Below, piece after piece: positions 1 through 12,079 of a DNA stretch of 64,000 nt. The stretch covers positions 68,835,835-68,899,834 of the forward strand of contig CM054178.1 of NCBI GenBank assembly GCA_028829895.1, in the 5' to 3' direction. The translations under genes were made by a program, and so were the position numbers. The first letter of the stretch is position 1. Each line of letters starts with the position of its first letter. The stretch comes from Sinotaia quadrata. Its lineage: Eukaryota; Mollusca; Gastropoda; Architaenioglossa; Viviparidae. Under the pieces are notes generated by a model. The model was given only the letters and a program-made list of their open reading frames with translations, did no database searches and was not told the DNA's origin.

Positions 1-220
1 CCAAACAAATTTAAAAAGAAAATGCCAACGGTCGATATATCGAGTTTCTGGTCGATATACTCCTTTAGATCTATTCATGACGCGACAACAGAGTGAAGTT
101 TTCTGGGTTTTTTAAAATAAAAAGTTATTCGTTTCTCCCGCACACAATGGTATTTATACAGTTATATTTTGAAAGAAATACGGACTTATGCTTGTGTGAT
201 CGTGTGCAAGAGAAATCGAA
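1..220. other. Unassigned AT-rich flank
   Basis: No gene or repeat structure is recognised before the first minisatellite. Confidence 0.5.
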
Positions 221-591
221 ATTAATTCCTTAACGTGTTCAATTCTCACAGACAGAAAATACTGAAGGGTCTTAATTAATTCCTTAACGTGTTCAGTTCT
301 CACAGACAGAAACTACTGAAGGGTCTTAATTAATTCCTTAACGTGTTCAGTTCTCACAGACAGAAAATACTGAAGGGTCTTAATTAATTCCTTAACGTGT
401 TCAGTTCTCACAGACAGAAAATACTGAAGGGTCTTAATTAATTCCTTAACGCGTTCAGTTCTCACAGACAGAAAATACTGAAGGGTCTTAATTAATTCCT
501 TAACGCGTTCAGTTCTCACAGACAGAAAATACTGAAGGGTCTTAATTAATTCCTTAACGCGTTCAGTTCTCACAGACAGAAAATACTGAAG
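221..591. repeat. 54-bp minisatellite, about 7 copies
   Basis: The unit begins ttctcacagacagaaaatac and contains ttaattaattccttaacg. Copies differ by a few substitutions, such as gtgttc versus gcgttc. Because 54 is a multiple of three, the minus strand stays open across the array and reads as an 18-residue periodic peptide. I treat that as a by-product of unit length, not a gene. Confidence 0.95.
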
Positions 592-639
592 CACTCGCTG
601 ACCCACCCACCCCAAGCAATGGTGATTGTATACTACCTG

Positions 640-1880
640 TGAGCGAGTAAATTTGCCTATATAAATTGTTAAATTGTCAAAGTGATCCGATTTGGGACCC
701 TTCTTATGATGGTTAATTTTGTTAGTGTCAAAGTTGGAAATAAAATCTCAGGTGGAGAATATGCTAGAAATTGCTGATGTAATCCAACTAGTTCCAACTG
801 GATGTCTAGTTTTTCTGACTAATAGTCTCACACTTGTTCATAACAAATTCATCCAATGGGGACGGAGGGAAAGTTTCTTTGTTGAAGAAGCGCTCTGTTC
901 TGAATTTGAACATAACTCGAGTCCAGTCATAAAGGCAATCGTTAGCTATTGCTAAGTTAACTGATAAAGAAAAAATGGACTTAGAATATTTCGTACTTTT
1001 ACTATTGATCTATGATTTGAATTGGATAATGCTTATGTAATTGAACCATTATTTCTATGTTCATTAATTTGACCTGGTTGTACATTATACTTGTGAATTT
1101 TAATCGTGATAAGTTTCTTATGCTGGCTGTATACCGGGCTAACGAAATTGTTGCAGGATTTGTAATTTGAGACTGTTTGTAAGAGAGAAAGGGTCTGGAG
1201 TTGAACAATGCCCGAAACTTAATATGCTGCCTTAATTTGACTTGTTGGTGTGTGCATCCGGCGTTGTCATCAACTTATCATTAAAACGTGTGGCTGTAAG
1301 ATGATTCCTGTGAATTCTGTTAGAGGGCCAATACGGCAGAAATTTTGGCTTGGGTTTGGTCTCGAGAATTTATGAAATTTATTTTGAACGTTCCTCATGG
1401 CATTGAGTAAACGCACGCGGAAATTCAAGAAAATTCCTTGTGCTTTATAGAGCATGTGAAATTCAGGACGATTCTCTACGGCGTGCTTGGAAAGCGCGTC
1501 AAAGATTCTGGAACAGTTATGTAACATGCCTTTAGAGAGGACACGTGGGACTTCACCTAAAATGAAAGATAGTGACTTGTTGCAAACCGTATGACTTTGA
1601 AACTCATGCCGCCAACAGCCGCCATCTTTGAAAAGGTTATGTGCATTGACTTTAATTATTTCTCTGAACTCTAATTTCTATAATGATAACCATGAACTTA
1701 TGTATTATGATTTTGATTATGTATTTATGATACTGACTGCTTATGTCTATGCGGGTCAAATTGAACAATTATGTGAAGTGATTCAAATGTCAGTGCTCTT
1801 TGATTATATTCATGTGTTATATATTTGATTGTTGATTTAATAAATTTATTGATACATTTATTGACCATCTTCACATTTAC
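640..1880 (+). mobile_element. Dispersed repeat family A, copy 1
   Basis: This segment is alignable by eye to 8120-9250 and to the reverse complement of 57620-58465. Shared blocks include gagtaaatttgcctat, gagaatatgctagaaattgc and the distal ttgatttaataaatttattg. Short open frames are present (for example 719-955) but none is conserved between copies, so this looks like a non-autonomous or decayed element. The distal end carries AATAAA, as a retroposon 3' end might. A 41-bp tandem array starts immediately where homology to copy 2 stops. Confidence 0.75.
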
Positions 1881-2270
1881 TAGAGTGTCTTAGTGTTTTT
1901 GTAATTATTTGACAATTCTACTAGAGTGTCTTAGCGTTTTGTTAATTATTTGACAATTTTACTAGGGTGTCTTAGCGTTTTGTTAATTATTTGACAATTT
2001 TACTAGAGTGTCTTAGCGTTTTGTTAATTATTTGACAATTTTACTAGAGTGTCTTAGCGTTTTGTTAATTATTTGACAATTTTACTAGAGTGTCTTAGCG
2101 TTTTGTTAATCATTTGACAATTTTAGTAGTGTGAAAAGCTGTTTGACAATTTTAGTAGTGTGAACCGCTATTTGACAATTATAGCAGTGTAAGACACTAT
2201 TAAACAATTTTAGCAGTGTGAAACGCTACTTGACAGTTTTAGCAGTGTGAAACGCTATTAGGCAATTTTC
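1877..2270. repeat. 41-bp minisatellite grading into ~29-bp units
   Basis: Six units of 41 bp (actagagtgtcttagcgttt...) are followed by shorter derived units containing agtagtgtgaa and tttgacaatt. The two unit types share the tttgacaattt core, so the short form probably arose by deletion from the long one. Confidence 0.92.
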
Positions 2271-2698
2271 TGTTTGGTGAGATTCTTTATTTGTCTGAAA
2301 ATGAAATGACATTATTTGAGAGGAATAGTTTTATCCTTTGTACGGGTCGTAACTGGCGCAGTATTTGTTCTTGTCTTAGCGCTTTAATAGAATTCTTATT
2401 AGGTCGTTTCTATTTACTTGACACATTTACTGCTTATATTTTTAAAAACATTTAATATTCTTAATCATTCCACAGATGAGAATTATTCAAACAAAAACAG
2501 ATTTAATTACGTGTATTTTGAATTCCTATTAATTATATATGTTTAAGAAAGACCAACGTGAAGACACATATAAACTGTTTCTTGGCCGCCCTATCTCTCT
2601 CTCTTTCGTTTTGTCGTTCTTTATTTCTTTCTTACACTTGTTCATCGATCCTTTCGTTTATCTATATTGGTGTCTGTCCTTAGCTCGTTCTCTCTTTC

Positions 2699-2702
<4 letters not shown>
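2271..2702. other. Unassigned AT-rich spacer
   Basis: No homology to the other repeats and no convincing coding segment. The open frame at 2539-2781 runs into simple repeat. Confidence 0.5.
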
Positions 2703-2759
<57 letters not shown>

Positions 2760-2803
2760 TACATACATATATACATATTAAGCCTTTGTGTGTGTGTGTG
2801 TGA
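2703..2803. repeat. Compound (TC)n(AC)n microsatellite with a following (TG)n
   Basis: TC dinucleotides at 2703-2736 switch to AC at 2737-2759. A shorter TG run follows at 2788-2803. Confidence 0.97.
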
Positions 2804-3308
2804 TACATCTGAGTTTCGAATGTCTATTTCTGCATACAATGTTCGAAACTTGACTTTTTTAAAAGGGGTTTTTAAATCAAAATTAAACAGAAATTTATAA
2901 ATACCCCTCCCCCCCCAACATTTACATTTTCCCTTCATCCTCCTCATAAAGTGCTCAACATAAAAGAATTCGTAATCTACACAAACCTCGTTTCGTCTCC
3001 AAAAACCAGTTTCATCTGTTCGAAATCAAAACGTGACTATATTTTTTTTAAAAAGACGTTTTGTAAAGTCACAAGATTAGCCATTTAGCGACTGTTTATT
3101 GAAATCTGTCCTTATTCCAGACTACCTCTGCTTCCCACCAGACAAACCTTGTTCTTGTTTACTTGTTCTACAAACACTTCTTGCGTTCAAAGCGCGATAT
3201 CAGCACAGGCCATCTTTCATCTTGCAAAGGGAGATTAGTCAGAAATGTGTGCGATACTGTGGTGTATGAACTGAGCCCTTGAGAGAAAATTTAGCAGGGA
3301 GGAAGAAG

Positions 3309-3532
3309 CGCGCGCGCGCGCGAGAGAGAGATGTTCTGATTTGTGATACATGTGCCTGGGTTCTCTCAGTAGCAGCACTCGCTTTCATGTCCTTTACATT
3401 TACAATTAATAAGATTAAGATTACGCTGAACAGTAGACATCCATATGTTTGAGCTTTCCTGTCCTTTACATTTACAATTAATACGATTAAAATTATTGTG
3501 AACAGGCGATATCCATATCTCTGAGCGTTTCT
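3309..3532. repeat. (CG)n(AG)n run and a two-copy 72-bp duplication
   Basis: An alternating CG run followed by AG lies at 3309-3330. From 3389 a block beginning gtcctttacatttacaatta is repeated at 3461, with substitutions. Confidence 0.8.
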
Positions 3533-3724
3533 TACACAAGCATGCATATGTATTACACGATTCATAATATACTACACGCGCTCATATGTACACAGACACA
3601 CATGTGAATACATTTGCTTAATGATATACTTGAGGACTGATGTGCGAACAGACAAACATAAGCTATTAGATGAAAATGAAATCTCCTTTAGTTTATAATA
3701 TTTAATCCATAGATCATATATAGA

Positions 3725-3778
3725 ACACACACACACACACACACACCCCCCAAATCCCCACACCCACACCCACACCCA
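3725..3778. repeat. (CA)n and (CCCACA)n simple repeat
   Basis: A CA run grades into a hexanucleotide CCCACA run. Confidence 0.9.
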
Positions 3779-4213
3779 ACACTGCATATATGACAGACGA
3801 TATGACAGCAACACAACCTCACTTCTGATATGAGGATGAGGTCAGCGAAATGGTATAGAGACAAGATTTCACAACTTAAAGCGGAAGCGGAAATAAGAAA
3901 AAATCTTTCTTTGATACACCTAAAACACATCACAATCGAACACGGTAGGCATTACGATAATTTTAGATAAAATGAATGCTAAAGTATCATGATGTAATCA
4001 ATGAAAATGATTATGAAAAGTTGGTTAAGAGGATGCTTAATTAAGGGGAGATTAGCAGTGGTTTAATTTCGATCGTCCTACAAGGTCTCTTTCTGCAGAG
4101 AAGGGAGACAATTGAATATGCTAAAGTAAATCTGCGGCTCTCTGCAGTATATGCCTAACCTGAGGATAACATAGCAAGTGACCAAGAATCCAGTGTGTAC
4201 TTCATAAATCATT

Positions 4214-4640
4214 ACAGGTGCCCAAGACACTTCAGTACTGTACCCAGACAATTCTATACAGGTTAAGACACTTCAGTACTGTACCCAGACAATTCTATAC
4301 AGGTTAAAACCCTTCAGTTCTAGGTTCTGACGATGTCGTTTTAGATGAGGATATTTCTCTACTAAACTAGAACACTTCTGTATTTTATTAAGACTCTTTT
4401 TGTATATTAGGTAAAGACACATCAGCACTAGATTCTGACAATCTCGAATTAGATGAAGATTTTCTGTACTATAGTGTATTAAGACATGTTCTAGGTTAAA
4501 ACACTTTTGTAGTAGATTCTGACAATATCGCATTAGATGAAGATATTTTCGTACTAAACTCGAACACTTTTGTATAATATTATGATACTTCGCTAGTAGA
4601 CTAAGGCACTTTTGCCATTGTTAGACTTGTTGGCACTAGG
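4214..4640. repeat. Degenerate repeat block, two clear 41-bp copies
   Basis: A 41-bp unit (gacacttcagtactgtaccc...) is duplicated at 4226 and 4267. Diverged relatives with gattctgacaat and ttagatgaagat follow to about 4640. Confidence 0.75.
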
Positions 4641-4814
4641 CTCTGACACTTGAAGAAATCAGGATCTCTTGTGTGAGAACAGTCTGAGAGAAAGTTAATT
4701 TTTTGGAGAAGCATTCAGACGGCCACTGGCACCACTGCCACTCCATGGATGAGTTCCAATAACGAAGGATTTGTTCCAGCAATTCGTTCCAGTAGAGTGG
4801 AAGTAAAGCAGAGA

Positions 4815-6125
4815 AAATGTGACGTTTTGCTGGGAGATGGGCAAGATATTAATTCTCCACCACCCTAAGCCACACATAAACTGAGACTAATCCCCCCAAA
4901 CACCTTCTGGCTGGCCGCACGTGCTGGAGAAATGAATGATAGATACTGTAGAATAGAAGAGTGATAGTTCTAGAAGATAGCTCGAGCCCCCTAATAAATA
5001 CAGCCAGGATAGTAACTAAATACAACATGTAAGTGAGTCACACTAACATGAGTGGTCTATGTATCAACAATAATTGTATTCAACTCGAAATAACATAAGA
5101 TATCATGCCTATATATATATGTAGCAAATAGTTCAACATTTACAATTAGTGTATATATATATATATATATATATATGGAGAGAGAAAGAAATATGTGGTG
5201 TTCCCCAATGACCATGTGACTCCTATGGCACTCTAGTAGTTATTTGGTTCAATCATAAGAGTGAGCTATAAATGAGTTTATTAGAGAACACTGAATGTTT
5301 CAGAGTAAACTCTAGAGTAATTTGGTAGAATTTGTCTACAACTTGACTGAGGCTGTGGGGTTGTGAGTTTATAAATACATTACTTTTGGTATGCCTGACG
5401 TTCAGTCTAAGTCCCAATGAATGTGGTCCATTGAACCAGTCCAATGGATGTAGGTCGTTCTGCTCTGATGCTGCTTGCCATGCAAAACTCATCAAAGTCA
5501 ACTTCCAGAATAAAGTGGTCATGCTTTGGCATTGTTTGTCATCGAACTCAATGCCTTAGATATCATAGATAAAGTCTCCGATAAAGTCTCAGACAAAGTG
5601 CCGATCTACAATAAAATACACATGGGCTAAGAAATTGTCCTCATGTTCCAGAACATTCTTACTTACATTGCCATCATACATTTAAATATCATAAGCAAAA
5701 TATAATAATATAAAATAAAGTTAATGTAAAGAGATAAACATTAATGTAATATTAGTTAGTCAAGCAAAACCAAATACCTTTGGCAGTAATAGATACAGAG
5801 GATGATTTCCTGCTGTGTTGATAACCATTGATAAGGTTAGTAGTATGATTAATCTTTGTTAACACTGTGAGCCAAAATACGTTTTTCTTCAATGGTCAGC
5901 TGCATTCCACTAAAGTTTACAGGTGAGTTTCTGGTACATTTATTTATGTGGCTGCGCTGTGCTTTGACTAGTTATTTTAGAGAGCTGTCTAGAACATTCA
6001 AGTATGTTCCCAGCATGGGGATAAGGGTCAGCCTTTCTAGAAGGTAGGTTTATGTGTAGTCTATTTTTAGTCTATTTTTAGATGATGGATGGATATGGGC
6101 TATATAAGCCATTTTGTGATAGACA
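4815..6125 (+). mobile_element. Dispersed repeat family B, copy 1 (fullest)
   Basis: This shares long blocks with 13973-14560 (same strand) and with the reverse complement of 30870-32121. Shared strings include gatagttctagaagatagct, tggctggc near the left end, gagaacactgaatgttt in the middle, and ccttctagaaaggt-like sequence near the right end. It contains an internal (TA)n run at 5152-5174. No transposase or reverse transcriptase is recognisable, and its short frames are not conserved between copies. Confidence 0.75.
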
Positions 6126-6900
6126 GCCCCACTTAATTCCACTCATTATTTAAAATAGAAAGTTTCAGAACGACCCTAACCAAGCCAATTGTCTTTACTT
6201 GGCAACTTTCACAACATCCTCCTGATTTAATTTTTTCCCTGTCCCACCCTTCTCTCCTGAGATCTGCCTGATACTATTTTCACCCACTCACTCAACTCCC
6301 ACCCACTGCAACCCAATTCTCGAGTAAACACTCATTGTGTATGTAAGCTGAATGTAAAGCAATTAGAAGATTACTGGAAAGAGGTTCATGTTCTGTTGGG
6401 CATCCCAACGGATTTCTCTTTGCTTTCAGTGATGTTCATTATGTTTGGTTGTCAATTGCAGGGTTTGCAAGTCTGAACATACTTCTACCGATTTACGGCT
6501 GCCATGATGCTTGGCTGTAATCCAAATGTCCAGTTACAGCATGCACATCTGAACATACTTTAACCAATTTATGATTGTCGTAATCTGAATTCATGTCTTT
6601 GAATTTAGAAGACACTTACCACCCTCCCTCTCCTTAACTTCCTCCCGCAATTTACCTTCTTCACTTTTGCATATATGATTAAAAATTATTTATATTATTA
6701 CAAATTGTGTGAGTTTGACTAATCTGTTTAATTCAATTGTGGAGTAATAAAGATTTGATCAGTTGTTTGTGTATATTGTACACATTCATTATTATGGAAT
6801 ATATTTGAAAACAGATCAGTTTATAATTTTTAATAAATTGTATTATTACTTTTACGTTTCTATGCTGGAAATTTATTGAACGTTTACTATCGCGTTTTGA
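6126..6900. other. Unassigned spacer
   Basis: AT-rich sequence without clear repeats, apart from a loosely duplicated phrase around tctgaacatactt (6471 and 6549). No gene is supported. Confidence 0.5.
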
Positions 6901-6902
6901 GC

Positions 6903-7253
6903 TTGGATCTTTGGGCTGGGGTCATTGGACTTGGATCTTTGGGCTAGGGTCATTGGACTTGGATCTTTAGGCTGGGATCATCGGACTTGGATTTTTGGGC
7001 TGGGGTCATTAGACTTGGATCTTTGGGCTGAGGTCATTGGACTTGGATCTTTGGGCTGGGGTCATTGGACTTGGATCTTTAGGCTGGGATCATCGGACGG
7101 ATTTTTGGGCTGGGGTCATTGGATCTTTGGGCTGGGGTCATTGGACTTGGATCTTTAGGCTGGGATCATCGGACTTGGATTTTTGGGCTGGGGTCATTAG
7201 ACTTGGATCTTTGGGTTGGGGTCATTGGACTTGGATCTTTGGGCTGGGATCAT
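6903..7253. repeat. 28-bp minisatellite, about 12 copies
   Basis: The unit ttggatctttgggctggggt... repeats with variants: gggatcatcggac against ggggtcattggac, and some shortened units. The periodic W/G-rich open frames at 6925-7258 are products of the array. Confidence 0.95.
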
Positions 7254-7689
7254 TATAAATTATAGCTCAGCGATATTAATAGAAAAGATCCCAGGACTCA
7301 GAAGAGTTCAGTGTAACATTTAAAGTGTATTATCTTGATTCATAATTAACAACTGTAACATCCTGTACGTGCAACCATCACCAGGTGAAAGTATTATTTT
7401 AATTCTAATTAAGAACTTATCTTAATATTCTTAAGAACTATACTATTTTCTGTACGTGAAGTTATTTCCATGTGATGGTGGGCTAGAGAACTAGCGGATA
7501 TAATTAGCTCATTTTATCTAATCTGATGGACACCCTGTAGAGGATTACAAACCATTCTAGCTGCTGTCTTTCCTTTCTTACCTTTGCTGTCGAGTATCTC
7601 TCTGAAACCTTCCTCTAATACTGACCTCTTTCCTCTACGATATGTGTGGCTTGTGTTTTGGTTTACATCAATGATAGTCGCATGATGTT

Positions 7690-8040
7690 AGCACTTTTGC
7701 TATTTGAAGGAATAAAATTATCGTATGTAAAGTGTTTGTCTCTTTTTTCGTCCACTACCATTTGTAGGAGTAATCTTATCTTATGTAATTAGTTTGTCTC
7801 CTCTTTTGTTCACTATCAATGGAAGGAGAAATCTTTTCTTATATAACAAGTTTGTCTCCTCCTTCGTTTACTACAATTTGAAGGAGAAATCTTGTCTTAT
7901 GTAACAAATTTTCTCCTCTTTCATCTACTATTTTTTGAAGAAGAAATATTATCTTATGTCACACGTTTGTCTCCTCTTCTACTAAAATCTGAAGAAGAAA
8001 TCTTATATGTAACAATTTTGTCCCTATTTTCGTCAGCTCG
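7690..8040. repeat. Diverged ~59-bp tandem repeat, 5-6 copies
   Basis: Blocks headed gtttgtctcctc, followed by gaaggagaaatctt, recur near 7732, 7791, 7850, 7909 and 7966. Confidence 0.85.
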
Positions 8041-8119
8041 TATACTTTGTTTGGTCAGAATGTCAATTACCAGTGGCGTCGTTGCATTTTTCCTTTGAAC
8101 ATAATTATTTCAAAATTAT

Positions 8120-9250
8120 TTGTGGTAGAGTAAATTTAGAGTATCTCTATTTTAATACTTAATTGTTGTATAAATTGTTAAAATTGCCAGAGTAGCCCGA
8201 CTTTGGGCACTTCTTATGACGGTATTTTTGAAAGTGTCTGAGTTGAAGTAAACACTTGGGTTGAGAATATGCTAAAAATTGCTGATGTAAGGTAAACTAG
8301 TTCAACTGGATGAGTAGTTTTTATTATTCAATGGTTATGATTTACAAGAACGAGACCAGATAGTGGGCAGAGATCAAGAAGTTTACCTGCTGTAGAAAAT
8401 TATATTGTCGGATCACTTGAATTTGGTGTGCCAAAGAAGTCAAGTCTTGAAAGGCAGCCTTTAGCTTATTGATGAGTTAAGTGACTGGTTGAGAGAGAAT
8501 GGACCTAGAAATATTTCATGCATTTTGCTATTGATGTGTTATGCTTGTGTTTTATGTAGAGATGTATTATGTTAGTAGACTATTATTTCTACAATTGTTT
8601 GAACTAAGCTGCTCGTATGTAGTGTGCTGACACTTGACGTTGCTATGCTGCATTTATTATGGTGTGTGTGTATCGGGCTAATAAATATCATTACAGGAAC
8701 TGTAAGTTGAGACTGGAATATAAGAAAGATTGGAGTTATAAAACAATAAATGGAAATTTAGGTTTTCTTCCTGATTATATTTTTCAGAGTAAAGCAGCCT
8801 TTTTCTCTCATCATGTTATTTGGATCTCCTGATTCACTTATTGTAATCTGTTATGCCCAACTGTGGTAGAGGCGTGAAGCAGTGTGTGTAAGTGTGAAAG
8901 GATACACTACAATCCTTTGATGTATCATGGCAAAGTATGCTGATTACATTGGGCAATTTCTGGTACAATGAAATTACTAGAAATTGCTACAATTGTTGTT
9001 CTGCTTGAAGGAAGTGACAGCAAAAAAGAGCAATCAAGTTGGCTTGAGTGAATAACAGTGCATCAGTGTTATCGACGTTTGAGAAGACAGGCATATATTG
9101 GCGTCGACAATAGACTTGTGATCTTGTTGCAAAAGTGTGCCAAAGACAGCGTTTAATTCAGGCTATGTATTTTCTCATTGTAATTATCATATGTATTCTG
9201 ATTCTTGATTTAATAAATTTATTGACATTCTTACACGTATTGATAACCTT
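8120..9250 (+). mobile_element. Dispersed repeat family A, copy 2
   Basis: Collinear with 640-1880. It shares the gagaatatgctaaaaattgc block, the ttcatgcattttgctattg region (also in copy 3) and the distal ttgatttaataaatttattg end. Unlike copy 1, it carries no tandem array after the distal end. No coding capacity is evident. Confidence 0.75.
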
Positions 9251-9639
9251 ATGTTGGAGTAGAAAGTGGGTTGATGGGGGCTCGCTAAATATAGATTAAA
9301 GACGGATTTGTCTTCTCCTTTAGTAAGCAGTTTTCTATCTACGGAATATTGTGTGACTGTAAAAGTTTATTTTAGATGTTGTGGAAGAGAGAAAACGTTT
9401 GCAGCACCCACATATCCGCCAAGTGAGAGAGACGAGTAATGTCTGCTTAACATAAATTAAGATTCCCATCACTCGTAATTAGTTATGATTGATTAATTAA
9501 TAATACTCATAATAATTACTTGGCTATTTAAAGAATTATCTGTATGCTCTGCAGTGAACATTGGCTGCTGTTTCGAGAAAGTTAATATAAACATGATGCC
9601 CGGTAAAGAAACACGGCTAGCATTTCACCTTTTATATTC

Positions 9640-9800
9640 TTCATTGCGCACACACATACATACACACACATAAACACTCAACATCCACTTTAATACACAC
9701 ACAAACACACATTCACACACATACGCACGCATACATAAGTAGCAACATGCAAAAGTCCACACAGAAGCACACACGTAAACGAACACACGCCTGAATATAC
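9640..9800. repeat. Imperfect CA-rich low-complexity tract
   Basis: Interrupted ACACACAT and CACACA runs. The minus-strand V/C-rich frames here are low-complexity artefacts. Confidence 0.85.
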
Positions 9801-9899
9801 TAGCAAACAAACGCTTGCACGCACACGTAAGCACTCTCCATCACTGGCCTTTCGTACATACACATATCTATAAATAGAATCCATGCTCGCATATGTGCT

Positions 9900-10910
9900 T
9901 TTACGAAAATAACATTTTCTTATACAGAATATTTTACTCTTTTCTGTTTGGCAATAAAATTTGAATAAATTATGTAAGTAATATTCTGTCCAAATAGAAT
10001 ATTCATCACTAACAAACTAGTTCTACTTTGGCCATTTTCTTTTTGTAGTGGCAGTCACAATGTTCAAGAAAAATCTGAAAAAAGAGTTGTCTCTCACATT
10101 GCTAGTCAATGATGTATATATGCCATCCATTCTTCACCGGGGACGAGAGGGTGAGGGAGGGAGACTGATGCCTTTAACCAACCGTCAAATCATATCTTGG
10201 ATCAGTTTTGGAATTTTATGCTACAGATTCGGGAACAACTTTTACGTCAAGCATGAAAATTAATTAAATGGCTGCTATTGGTTTACTGATTGTGTTTACA
10301 GACTTCAAAGTCGAAGTCTTGTGCCAAGAAGTAGCGTGCTCCTGTCAGACTTTCACCGCACATATGAGGTCATGACAACATACGGGGTGGGGTGGGGGTG
10401 GGTAGGACACACAGTGCACTTTTTTACGTTGTAGGAGTGCCACTTTACGTAACTACACTGTTCTCTGTACTTGCGCCTCCATTCATTGCATTTCTGAACT
10501 ACTTGAGATACCCCCCCAAAAAAAAAAACAACAATTTTTTTTAACAAAATCCTCCACATACCTATGACAGTCCGGACTTCATCTTTGTTGTAAACACTTG
10601 TTCTCTCACAGCTGCTAGTCCAAGTTTTACATTTCTGCGTGAAATTCATTATGATTGTAATCTCGGGTATAATTATACCACAAAGTTAGATTTATAGTCA
10701 GATTGGCATTCATTATGGATTCATTATGGCTCCAATACGCCATTGTGCATATTGTGAAGATAAGCATGAAGATTGTAATTAGAATGGGTAACTCAGGACT
10801 TTCGTTAGTAGAATGAATTAACATAATTTTCAAAGTAACAAACATTTTTTAAAGAATGTTATTTTAATGCTCTTACATTATATATCATGCTGATTCGCTA
10901 TTTTCACCAG
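9900..10910. other. Sequence upstream of the first EF-hand exon; no exon recognised
   Basis: I looked for the missing N-terminal exon of the EF-hand gene. It should end in one spare base before GT. A pyrimidine-rich AG lies at 10046-10047, followed by a Lys-rich frame, but that frame does not resemble an EF-hand N-terminus and its possible donor is in the wrong phase. The true upstream exon is outside the window or too short to recognise. Confidence 0.4.
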
Positions 10911-11054
10911 AGATCAAGAGGACATTTTCTATGTTCGACAAAGATGGAAATGGGCACATAACTCGCCATGAACTTCGCAATGTGGTGCGCATGCTCGGAC
11001 AGTTCATGTCGGAAGCTGAGCTTGAGCAAATGATTGAACGAGCAGACTGTGACG
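10911..11054 (+). CDS. Calmodulin-like EF-hand protein, exon carrying EF-hand 1 and half of EF-hand 2
   Basis: This is an internal exon of a Ca2+-binding sensor of the calmodulin/troponin-C type. It starts after ttttcaccag (two bases finish a codon, probably Glu). It reads IKRTFSMF, then the first loop DKDGNGHITRHE, which has canonical D1, D3, N5, G6, I8 and E12. The exiting helix and the entering helix of the second EF-hand (EAELEQMIERA) follow. The second loop starts D-C-D and is interrupted by the donor gacg|gtatgt in phase 1. The exon at 23990 resumes it as A-S-G-T-I-D-F-E-E. From the family, the protein should bind Ca2+ through helix-loop-helix pairs and regulate partner proteins; the partner is unknown. 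The N-terminal exon or exons are missing. A typical calmodulin has 149 residues; about 140 are covered here. Confidence 0.95.
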
Positions 11055-11074
11055 GTATGTCGTTATTGTTAGTG

Positions 11075-11086
11075 AAGAGAGAGAGA

Positions 11087-11125
<39 letters not shown>

Positions 11126-11128
11126 GTT

Positions 11129-11170
<42 letters not shown>
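11075..11170. repeat. (GA)n(GT)n microsatellite just inside intron 1
   Basis: A short GA run is followed by long GT runs that begin about 35 bases after the EF-hand exon donor. The GT run is interrupted once by gttgtttgtt. Confidence 0.97.
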
Positions 11171-11173
<3 letters not shown>

Positions 11174-11289
11174 TTATCTGTTTACTTTCTTTTCTACTTT
11201 GCATTCTGACCTTCTATCGAAACGCATTATAAACCTCTTAATTTTCGCATTATAACGCGTTTTCTTCTCGTACCCTTTCTCCCCTCTGA

Positions 11290-11735
11290 CATCTTTCCCT
11301 CTTCTAGTATCCTAACCTTCTCCTCCCCCCCCCCCCGAAATCTTAACTGTCCCTATTCTAGCAACCTAACCTTCTCCCTCCTGGCATCTTAACTTTTCTT
11401 CCTCTTCTAGCATCCTAACCTTCTACCCCCACCCCGACATCTTAACTTTCCCTTTCCAGCAACCTAACCTTCTCCTTCCTGACATCATTAACTTTCCCTA
11501 TTCTAGCATCCTAGCCTTTTTCTCCTGACATCTTAACTTTCCCTATTCTAGCAACCTAACCTTCTCCTTCCTGACATTTTAACTTTCCCTATTCTAGCAT
11601 CCTAACCTTTTCTCTCCTCATATCTTAACTTTTCCTATTCTAGCATCCTAACCTGCTCCATCCTGGCATCATAATACTCTCCTAGAATCCTAAATAATCT
11701 CTCGGAACATCCTTAAACTCTCATTCTTTGCATCT
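11290..11735. repeat. Pyrimidine-rich degenerate ~47-bp tandem repeat
   Basis: The phrases attctagcaacctaacctt and tgacatcttaactttccct recur about nine times with decay. This is intronic. Confidence 0.85.
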
Positions 11736-12016
11736 TACCCCCCACTTCTTTGCATCCTAGCTTTCTCTCTCTCTCTCCCCTTGTAACTAGTACTCTCTCT
11801 CTCCTGGCATCTCAAAACTCAACTACTGGAATTCGAACACCCACCCTCCATCCAGAAGCTGTCTACATTTTCATTGAATTTTATTTTTATATTCTTTCTT
11901 GTTTCACCCTCTTTGTGCTTTGTTTGTACTTTCCTATAGTTCAATTCGTCTTACACTCTGTCATTTCGAAGATACCCCACCCCTACGTCATGGGCACAGC
12001 TTGTCTTTGTCTGCAG

Positions 12017-12078
12017 GAATAATGGCAATGGTTGGATTCATTGGATTTATCGTTGCTGCGTATTTGCAAAGCATTTAA
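12017..12078 (+). CDS. Candidate alternative terminal exon encoding a membrane-like tail
   Basis: The acceptor tttgtctgcag is followed by 'ga' and a frame reading IMAMVGFIGFIVAAYLQSI, then TAA. Joined to the 11054 donor (phase 1), the frame is kept and codes for a hydrophobic stretch long enough to span a membrane. The result would be a protein truncated within EF-hand 2 and tail-anchored. Tail-anchored EF-hand proteins exist (the calneuron/CaBP7-8 group), but their anchor follows four EF-hands. The phase match has a one-in-three chance of being accidental, and the pyrimidine tract is modest. This is a weak call. Confidence 0.22.
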
Positions 12079-12079
12079 A

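Noticed and set aside
313..615. 100-codon minus frame of 18-residue repeats
   Set aside because: Follows entirely from a 54-bp tandem unit divisible by three; no independent coding signal.
10048..10263. Possible N-terminal exon of the EF-hand gene
   Set aside because: Acceptor-like AG and a Lys-rich frame, but the residues do not resemble an EF-hand N-terminus and no donor in the right phase follows.
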